Below the pieces are notes generated by a model. It had not been told where the DNA came from and searched no databases. It was given only the letters and a program-made list of their open reading frames with translations. From contig DAIDJA010000024.1 in the NCBI GenBank assembly GCA_027451605.1, positions 1-11,524 on the forward strand: DNA of 11,524 nt, given 5' to 3'. Of this stretch, positions 5,765-11,524 are shown piece by piece (positions within the stretch are counted from its first letter, which is position 1; each line of letters begins with the position of its first letter). Origin of the DNA: Acidimicrobiales bacterium. Lineage in GTDB: Bacteria > Actinomycetota > Acidimicrobiia > Acidimicrobiales > JABEUL01. The translations under genes were made by a program, and so were the position numbers.

Positions 5765-8707
5765 CTACGCAGAATTTGGTTTGACTGTAGTTGTAGTTGA
5801 GCTTGACTTCGTTGCGGAAGTAGGAGGAGAGCTTTGTGTAGGTTGGGAGGATAAATTATTTGCTTGAGTAACCAACGCTTCAGCGGCATTAATCTCAGAC
5901 TGGTATTGACCTAAATTACCGGATGATAAATCCGTTTGAGCCTGATTAAAATCTTGTAATGCCTGATTTAAATACTGTTGAATCTGTCCGGATATCGAAG
6001 TCGGTGATGATTGATTAGACGACTTGTTGGTTGGGTTTATCCCCGCTATCGGTTGGTTAAAGACCTTTTGAAGTGCTGCGGCCAATGAAGGTTCAAGGGC
6101 AACGCTGTTATTATAAACTACGATTACATACCTAAGGGTAGGTATAGGATTCCCGGCTGATGAAACGAACATTGGCCGTATATAAAGAAGCGAGTCATTT
6201 ACAGGAATCAACTGCACAACTCCTAGTGTGACCGATGAACCGTGCTGTGAAAGTAATGTAATCTCTTGAGAAACGGCCGGTACCGAATCGATTTGAGAGC
6301 TAACAAAAGCCGGTCCGTTGATCGACTGGCCTGGAGGAGTAACATAAGCTGTTAATTTCCCGTAATCATTTGGTCCTGAAGTAACCGACAGAAATCCTGC
6401 GAGAATCTGCTGTCGGTCATTTGTTCCGTTGTTTGTGGAAAATGGTACGAATGGTTCTATCAAGTTAAATTCCGGACGATTTTGATCGGGTAATTGAGTA
6501 AGCTGATAATTTGGTGAATATCTGTTGTTTGGGTTGATAGGTACAACCGGAGATATTGAATTTCCTGTATTTCCCGCAGATGGTGCCTGAGAAACCATCC
6601 ATGCATTGGAGGCATTATAAAAATTTGTGGGGTCTGTAATATGATATCTTCCGTACATGGCACTCTGTACTGCAAACAGGTCTTCCGGATATCTCAGGTG
6701 ATCAATTAGAGCTTTATTCATCTTAGATATCGGCTGAAAGAGTCCGGGATATATGGACTCCCATGCCTGAATAATCGGATCTGAAGGGTCTGATACGTAG
6801 AACGAAGTTTTTCCGGTATAGGCGTTCATAACGACTTTAACCGAATTTCGCACATAATTAAATGAAGTTTGACTTAATCCACTGTTTGGGTTGAGCGCGG
6901 AAGGTACTGAGGAATTAAAACTCTGGGAATACGGATAATAGTCCGAAGTTGTGTAAGCATTTTCAATCCAGTAAATGGAACCGTTAGCCACTACCGGATA
7001 TGGATCCGAATCCAGCGATAGGAACGGAGCAATTTGCGAGACTCTGGTCGTAATGTCCTGATTATATATAATTTTGGAACTCGATGAAATAAGTGAAGAA
7101 AAAAGAATATTCTTATCGGCAAAACGAATAGAATACGCAACTTTATTTAAAAGTGAATTAAGAGGAACGCCGCCTAATCCCTTATAATGAGTTTCGACGG
7201 GATTTCCGTTTGAAGTAACGTAATCAAGTTCGGGCTGTTTTGAGTCGACAATCACATATCCGGTCTGACCTACTCCAAAGTAAACTTGTGGCTGGGTAAT
7301 TTTCGGATATCCATTTTGTGAATTTACCGGGATATCCGAAACCGGAAAGAGTGGGTTCCCGTCGCTGGAGGCTTGATTAACCGGGGAAATGATCCCGCCA
7401 TATCCATGAGTATACTGAAGGTGCGAGTTAACCCAAGATGTTGCGGGTAAACCTCCTTGGTACAGTTCTCGAATACCAACTAATACCGGAGTCTTCAATC
7501 CGTTTACGGTATATCGGTCATAGGACATATTATAAAACTGATAGTAATTTTTGATATCCTGATTTTTGTCATAGGTTGAAAGAGTGTATTCGTAATTCCA
7601 CAATTTAGTGTCGTTTAAACTTTGAGCATCTGCCGAGAGTTGAGTAGCACCCACATCTTGTGCGGCGGCAAATGATACTGTCTTTATATTATTTATTTGA
7701 TATGCATTTCGGGTAGCTGATATATTTCGCGATATATAAGGTATCTCCAGAGTGCTCTGAGCAGGTTGAACGCTGAAAGTCTGAATAATATTCGGATAAA
7801 TCACTCCGGCTACCAGCGATATGACCCCCCACAACAGAACTGCAGTTACAGGAAGCTTCCAGCCCTGCCTAAATATGTTAACAATTAATATCACCGCAGA
7901 GGCTATAGAAATTATGGTCAAAAGTGTAATTGCAGGAAGCTGGATATGCACTCCCGTGTAGCTTGCGCCCTGAACCACTCCTATAGCGGAAAGATCAACT
8001 AGGGGTCGAGATACGAAGTAGTAAGAAAGTGCCTTAACTATTGCTATAAGAGCCAGGATGATTGAAATGTGAACTTTTACAGCCGGTATCGATTGAAAAC
8101 TAGTTCCTTTTATTGAAATATTTGATACTGCGTAATGGAAAATTGCCACCAAAAAAAGCGCCACCAAAAAAATTCCGAAAATCCATCCGGCAAACCATGA
8201 TAAAAATGGCAGTTTAAATATGAATGATCCAATATTTAAATTGAATTGAGGATCACTTTGCGGAAACGATTTAGCATGGGTGAATAGCAAAAAGTTTTGC
8301 CACTGGCTTATTGCCGCTGATCCCATAAAAATTGCAACTATTAGAGACACACCGAATCTGATAATTTTAGGATACGATTGCAGGGCGTGTCTTAAATACG
8401 TAGTCAGGTCATCCGGAGTGAGTTCCACCGGCTCTTTTGAGGAAGACCGATGTACAAAATATAAATTTATCCAGAAAAAAATAAACGATCCGGCAATAAA
8501 AATAACCCCCAATTCGATTTTTGTTTCAAGTGTTTTTGAAAATACCGACTGATAGTTGAGTGATTCAAACCACAGATAATTGGTATAAAAAGTCGCAATA
8601 CTTTTCAAAGAAAGCAACAGAAATATTATCACCACTACTATTGTCAGGATTATCAGACGTTTTTTGGTAAATATATTTCTGAGGGGGATGGGTTCAGGTA
8701 CTCTCAT
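5765..8707 (-). CDS. UPF0182 family integral membrane protein
   Basis: 980 residues, close to the usual length of actinobacterial UPF0182 proteins. Seven hydrophobic segments fill the first third (about 18-38, 64-84, 117-137, 168-191, 212-232, 257-278, 286-304). They are followed by a large, probably extracytoplasmic domain. Conserved family stretches are visible: WFESLNYQSVF (46-56), PYISRNISATR (323-333), SWVNSHLQYTHGYG (424-437), QPQVYFG (472-478), DPYPVV and NAYTTSDYYPYS (568-594), and the block from NYVRNSVK to HLRYPEDLF (617-678). The C-terminus has a short helical stretch (907-955) and a Ser/Thr/Gln-rich tail. Biochemical function is unknown for the family. The start ATG follows 31 bases after the DivIVA-like stop and has only AT-rich sequence upstream. 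In actinobacteria this gene is typically next to a PDZ-S16 protease gene; here a DivIVA-domain gene separates them. Family identity is very secure. Confidence 0.95.
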   Translation of the reverse strand: MRVPEPIPLRNIFTKKRLIILTIVVVIIFLLLSLKSIATFYTNYLWFESLNYQSVFSKTLETKIELGVIFIAGSFIFFWINLYFVHRSSSKEPVELTPDDLTTYLRHALQSYPKIIRFGVSLIVAIFMGSAAISQWQNFLLFTHAKSFPQSDPQFNLNIGSFIFKLPFLSWFAGWIFGIFLVALFLVAIFHYAVSNISIKGTSFQSIPAVKVHISIILALIAIVKALSYYFVSRPLVDLSAIGVVQGASYTGVHIQLPAITLLTIISIASAVILIVNIFRQGWKLPVTAVLLWGVISLVAGVIYPNIIQTFSVQPAQSTLEIPYISRNISATRNAYQINNIKTVSFAAAQDVGATQLSADAQSLNDTKLWNYEYTLSTYDKNQDIKNYYQFYNMSYDRYTVNGLKTPVLVGIRELYQGGLPATSWVNSHLQYTHGYGGIISPVNQASSDGNPLFPVSDIPVNSQNGYPKITQPQVYFGVGQTGYVIVDSKQPELDYVTSNGNPVETHYKGLGGVPLNSLLNKVAYSIRFADKNILFSSLISSSSKIIYNQDITTRVSQIAPFLSLDSDPYPVVANGSIYWIENAYTTSDYYPYSQSFNSSVPSALNPNSGLSQTSFNYVRNSVKVVMNAYTGKTSFYVSDPSDPIIQAWESIYPGLFQPISKMNKALIDHLRYPEDLFAVQSAMYGRYHITDPTNFYNASNAWMVSQAPSAGNTGNSISPVVPINPNNRYSPNYQLTQLPDQNRPEFNLIEPFVPFSTNNGTNDRQQILAGFLSVTSGPNDYGKLTAYVTPPGQSINGPAFVSSQIDSVPAVSQEITLLSQHGSSVTLGVVQLIPVNDSLLYIRPMFVSSAGNPIPTLRYVIVVYNNSVALEPSLAAALQKVFNQPIAGINPTNKSSNQSSPTSISGQIQQYLNQALQDFNQAQTDLSSGNLGQYQSEINAAEALVTQANNLSSQPTQSSPPTSATKSSSTTTTVKPNSA

Positions 8708-8738
8708 TTAAAACAAATAATTAAACGTTTTAACAAGT

Positions 8739-10847
8739 CTAGCCAATGGTTATGACTAAAAGACATCGGCAACCGGGATGTGCCGGTGGATAAAGTTGTC
8801 CCGTGGGCCATTGCTCACCAATAATTTGCATTTTTTGCAGAGCATTATCTTGGCAGTCTGGGCATTCGGGCTCATCACGCGTATTCAGCCATGTAAGTTG
8901 GGTACCGGTTTCAAAGCTTGAAAAGATCCCGTAATTGAAGCAAGCGTAAATAAAATCAGCGGCAACCGGCTCAATTTTTTCATTTTTCCATTCACGATAT
9001 GCCGAACTAAGCTCTTCCGATAATATGTGTTTATCGTCTTCGGACTTTATATTCATTTCGAATGACACCTTTTGTCGAAGAGAATTGGTTAGGAGATTGG
9101 CCATCTCATCGGCCATTTTTTGATATTCGTTAGCCGGCGTTTCTTTAAATTTTATACCTGAATCAGCTGACATTGTTTTGGAGAACTCTTTCCCGGCAAA
9201 TTCGGCTTGAATCAAAATTGGCGAGATTACTTCAAAAAAGTTTGACGACTGCTTCTGCTTGTCCATAACCGAATCCAATGTAGCATTTTTAATTTTTCGC
9301 AGACCGTCTAAGAGCTCGTTTTGTTCGTCGTTTATAGCCCTCTTAACCTTTCTGATTAAGTTGACGACAAGTCCGTCTATAAGCTCTTTGGCAGATAACT
9401 CATAAGTGTTATCTGCCAACTTATCAGATGTTAATTCTGAACTCATTTCAGGGGCAACTACTTCGTCGGATAAATGAGGCTTTGATTCTGATTGTAATTG
9501 GTTCGCTTCGCTGACGCTTTGTTCAATTGATTGAGTTTGTTTTAGCTGTTTGAAGATATCTTCGACGGCGGCTGATTTATCTTGAATTGGTTTTTGTTCA
9601 TTATCTGGGTCTGCTTCGGATATGGTTTCATCATGGGGGGATGAAATTTCATCGGTTCCATCCTGAATCTCAAGTTCCTGAACGTTCGTTTCGGAATCGG
9701 CAGTTATCTCTGAGTCATTCTCGGAATTAAAAGGGTCTGAATTATTTTGATCATTAGATTTTGAATTGTTATCTTCTGAGTAATTTATTTCTATTGGATT
9801 ATCTTGTATTGATTCCGAAATGATCGATTCCGAGGATTCTGAGGTTTCATAGCCAATTATTCTGAGACTGTCATCATCGGCGTCAACTTGATCGATCATT
9901 TCTTGGGCGATTTTGTTACTGATATCGATCTGTGCAATCGGCTGAGTGACAGGTTTTGAGATCAATTTTCCTTCGGGAATAGTAGCTTTAACCGTATTCT
10001 GAACCGGATTCAGCATTTTGGCAGGTCCCGATTTCAGGGTTGAATGCCGTTCAGAGGTGGATTTTGAAAAATCCATACTTTCCGACAATTTCATCAGTTC
10101 GGCTTCAGTCGGATCATCTTCAAGTGAAACTCTTAGCCCTGATTGTTCTGCTGCATATTTAGCTTCTTGTTCTATGTGGATTAAAGTGTCGGACAAATTT
10201 TCAATGTCGTCTTTTACATTTGTAAGAGAGTCCAATATCACATCTTTGCCGGTTCTAAGCTGCTCGACCTGGGTATTTAATACCCTTCTTTTCCTTATAA
10301 GATCTCCCAGAATCCTCTCTCTGGCAACTTGAGCCTCGTTTACCATTAGTCTGCATTTTTCTTTTACTTCAGCAAGTAGTGCTTCTTTTTCGGATTCGGC
10401 TTGGTCCATTACTTGGCTATAGTGTTTATTTGCCGACTCCAGAATATCGGATTTTAAAGTTTCGGCTTCCTGTAGTTTCTGCTCCAAAAGTTTTTGTGCC
10501 TGTGACTTTGTTTCAGCGGCTTCCGAACTTGTCCTTGCCAGAAGATCCCTGGCGGCTTCGCGGGCCGACGAGAGGATTTTGGCAGTTTCTTGACCCAATA
10601 TTTTTGTGATCGTCTCTTCGTCTACCACCGGAGGTTTATCTTGTGCGGTCTGCATTTCATGAACCTGCTGGCGCAGCCTGGTTTCGCGTTCTATAAGATG
10701 GCTGAGCTCGGCCGCGATCTGCTCCAAATAAATGCGAATCTGATCGGGATCATAACCTCTTTTTACGACAGTAAATGACTTGCGAACTATATCTTCGGGC
10801 CTAATGTTTGAGGCACTTGAAATAGAAACTATTTTATCTTCAGACAT
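8739..10847 (-). CDS. DivIVA-domain coiled-coil protein with phage Mu F/SPP1 gp7-like C-terminal Cys/His motif
   Basis: 702 residues. The N-terminal 15-60 match a DivIVA lipid-binding/dimerisation domain (IRPEDIVRKSF, GYDPDQIRIYLEQIA). A long charged coiled coil follows (about 45-235; many A/E/Q/K heptads such as SQAQKLLEQKLQEAE). Residues 240-480 are an acidic, Ser/Asn-rich, probably disordered linker. Residues 483-650 are again helical. The end, 653-695, reads W-L-N-T-R-D-E-P-E, then C662-x2-C665, then YPPAHPGCRC with His690, Cys693 and Cys695. That spacing and the PPAHPxCRC box are the hallmark of the Mu F-like/SPP1 gp7-like minor head protein C-terminus, and may bind a metal. DivIVA proteins mark poles and septa in actinobacteria, so a scaffold role at curved membrane is likely; the role of the C-terminal module is unknown. 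It starts 16 bases after the PDZ-S16 stop and precedes UPF0182 by 31 bases. It has no membrane segment. Domain calls are firm; overall function is not. Confidence 0.85.
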   Translation of the reverse strand: MSEDKIVSISSASNIRPEDIVRKSFTVVKRGYDPDQIRIYLEQIAAELSHLIERETRLRQQVHEMQTAQDKPPVVDEETITKILGQETAKILSSAREAARDLLARTSSEAAETKSQAQKLLEQKLQEAETLKSDILESANKHYSQVMDQAESEKEALLAEVKEKCRLMVNEAQVARERILGDLIRKRRVLNTQVEQLRTGKDVILDSLTNVKDDIENLSDTLIHIEQEAKYAAEQSGLRVSLEDDPTEAELMKLSESMDFSKSTSERHSTLKSGPAKMLNPVQNTVKATIPEGKLISKPVTQPIAQIDISNKIAQEMIDQVDADDDSLRIIGYETSESSESIISESIQDNPIEINYSEDNNSKSNDQNNSDPFNSENDSEITADSETNVQELEIQDGTDEISSPHDETISEADPDNEQKPIQDKSAAVEDIFKQLKQTQSIEQSVSEANQLQSESKPHLSDEVVAPEMSSELTSDKLADNTYELSAKELIDGLVVNLIRKVKRAINDEQNELLDGLRKIKNATLDSVMDKQKQSSNFFEVISPILIQAEFAGKEFSKTMSADSGIKFKETPANEYQKMADEMANLLTNSLRQKVSFEMNIKSEDDKHILSEELSSAYREWKNEKIEPVAADFIYACFNYGIFSSFETGTQLTWLNTRDEPECPDCQDNALQKMQIIGEQWPTGQLYPPAHPGCRCLLVITIG

Positions 10848-10863
10848 ATTATTAACTATGAAA

Positions 10864-11524
10864 CTAACTTAATTTTAAGTGAAGGTACTGGATTACTTGT
10901 GTTAATGACGATACCTTGTATATCTTAAGTCTAGTTCCGGCGATGCTGAAAATAGTTTTATAGGTCTGCGCGCTTTGACCGGTTGGCACAAAGAATATTT
11001 TTGCTCCGGACGCCATGACCGCATATGTCTTTTGGATTAGACCTCCAATCGGCCCGATTTGACCTCCCGGGGAGATCGTCCCCGTAGCTGCGATATCGGT
11101 TCCTTTTAGAAGGTTCCCTCCGGAAAGTTCGTCCATAATTGTAAGTGTATATGCCAAACCCGCCGACGGTCCCCCTACCGGTGAGCCGTTAATAGAGTCC
11201 AGAAAATTAATTTTGACCGGGATAACATAATTTGGGAGTGTGCCCACTCCCAAATAACCGTATTTAGAGGTATTTTTAAAAAGTTTAGCCAGGGTAACGG
11301 TGCGAGTTAACCGTTCATTTTTTCCGGTTACAACTGTTACGTTAACTTTGGTTCCGGCCGGGTGGGACTCTATAAAATTTGCCAAATCTGATGAATTTTC
11401 AATTTTTGCATTGTTAATTTTAACTATCAGATCACCGGGGACGATAAATTTGCTCGCAGGGGCAGTTGGGTCAACCCAGCCAATAAGGCTTCCGACATCT
11501 TTTTGTTTAAGTTTGTATCCAAGT
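10864..11524 (-). CDS. PDZ and Lon-type S16 serine protease domain protein (5' end outside window)
   Basis: The frame stays open to the right edge; the first full codon seen is at 11523, and about 219 residues are visible. A TTG at 11385 is not the true start, because the sequence before it encodes the rest of a PDZ domain (VDPTAPASKF, then VPGDLIVKINNAKI). After the PDZ comes an S16 Lon-type proteolytic domain with the catalytic dyad intact: Ser in GGPSAG (codon 11164-11166) and Lys in GGLIQKTYAV (codon 11029-11031). No AAA+ ATPase domain is present in the visible part. Such PDZ-S16 proteins (YlbL type in firmicutes, Rv3194c type in mycobacteria) usually begin with a signal anchor and act outside the cytoplasmic membrane, independent of ATP. 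The missing N-terminus would hold the anchor. It is the first visible gene of the minus-strand operon; its promoter is outside the window. Confidence 0.92.
   Translation of the reverse strand, partial: LGYKLKQKDVGSLIGWVDPTAPASKFIVPGDLIVKINNAKIENSSDLANFIESHPAGTKVNVTVVTGKNERLTRTVTLAKLFKNTSKYGYLGVGTLPNYVIPVKINFLDSINGSPVGGPSAGLAYTLTIMDELSGGNLLKGTDIAATGTISPGGQIGPIGGLIQKTYAVMASGAKIFFVPTGQSAQTYKTIFSIAGTRLKIYKVSSLTQVIQYLHLKLS

Noticed and set aside
5752..5889. N-terminal extension of the hydrolase to 5889
   Set aside because: It overlaps the Ser/Thr/Gln-rich 3' end of UPF0182 in another frame, looks like translated low-complexity sequence, and the hydrolase fold begins cleanly at the ATG at 5751.
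8721..8733. AAACGTTT palindrome in the gap between the DivIVA-like and UPF0182 genes as an operator or terminator
   Set aside because: The perfect part is only 8 bp of AT-rich sequence in a 31-base intra-operon gap; expected by chance.
8760..8870. Prophage remnant, suggested by the Mu F-like motif
   Set aside because: The motif is the in-frame C-terminus of an intact 702-residue gene inside an operon; no integrase, capsid, portal or attachment sites are visible.
1..11524. Absence of TGA among the complete stops (TAA and TAG only) as a sign of recoding
   Set aside because: Only seven genes; the pattern is compatible with chance and low G+C content, and gene lengths match their families under the standard bacterial code.

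Overview
The window is protein-dense chromosomal DNA with seven genes, about 40% G+C by rough sampling of lines, and no RNA gene, insertion sequence or CRISPR array that I can see. It most likely comes from a low-G+C actinobacterium (Actinomycetota). The main evidence is a full-length UPF0182 membrane protein beside a PDZ/Lon-like S16 serine protease and an ABC1-type kinase, a combination known from actinobacterial chromosomes (the Rv3193c-Rv3197 region of Mycobacterium tuberculosis has the same three families). A DivIVA-domain protein fits this. The class cannot be fixed from the sequence; an aquatic Acidimicrobiia-like lineage is a guess.

Layout. 1-1540 (+): 3' part of an O-antigen ligase/polymerase-like membrane protein with a C-terminal TPR-like region. 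1556-3220 (-): membrane-anchored, extracytoplasmic protein of the N,N-dimethylformamidase large-subunit-like family, convergent with the first gene. 3221-3409: divergent intergenic region with a good -10 box toward the minus-strand gene and two inverted repeats. 3410-4894 (+): ABC1/UbiB/AarF atypical kinase with all signature motifs and an N-terminal membrane helix. 4891-11524 (-): a tight four-gene run, transcribed from the right edge: PDZ-S16 protease (5' end outside the window), DivIVA-domain coiled-coil protein with a phage-head-protein-like C-terminus, UPF0182 membrane protein, alpha/beta hydrolase. Gaps are 16, 31 and 13 bases, so this is very probably one operon. The hydrolase and the ABC1 gene converge and share a TTAG at their stops.

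How they may work together: nearly every product is predicted to act at or across the membrane. The minus-strand operon pairs a secreted ATP-independent Lon-like protease, a cytoplasmic DivIVA-type scaffold and a large exported-domain membrane protein of unknown function. This suggests an envelope-biogenesis or envelope-quality-control module, which is inference. The strongest oddity is the DivIVA protein: its last 45 or so residues carry the Cys/His signature of Mu F/SPP1 gp7-type phage head proteins, with no phage genes nearby. Starts in this window also lack recognisable Shine-Dalgarno sequences.
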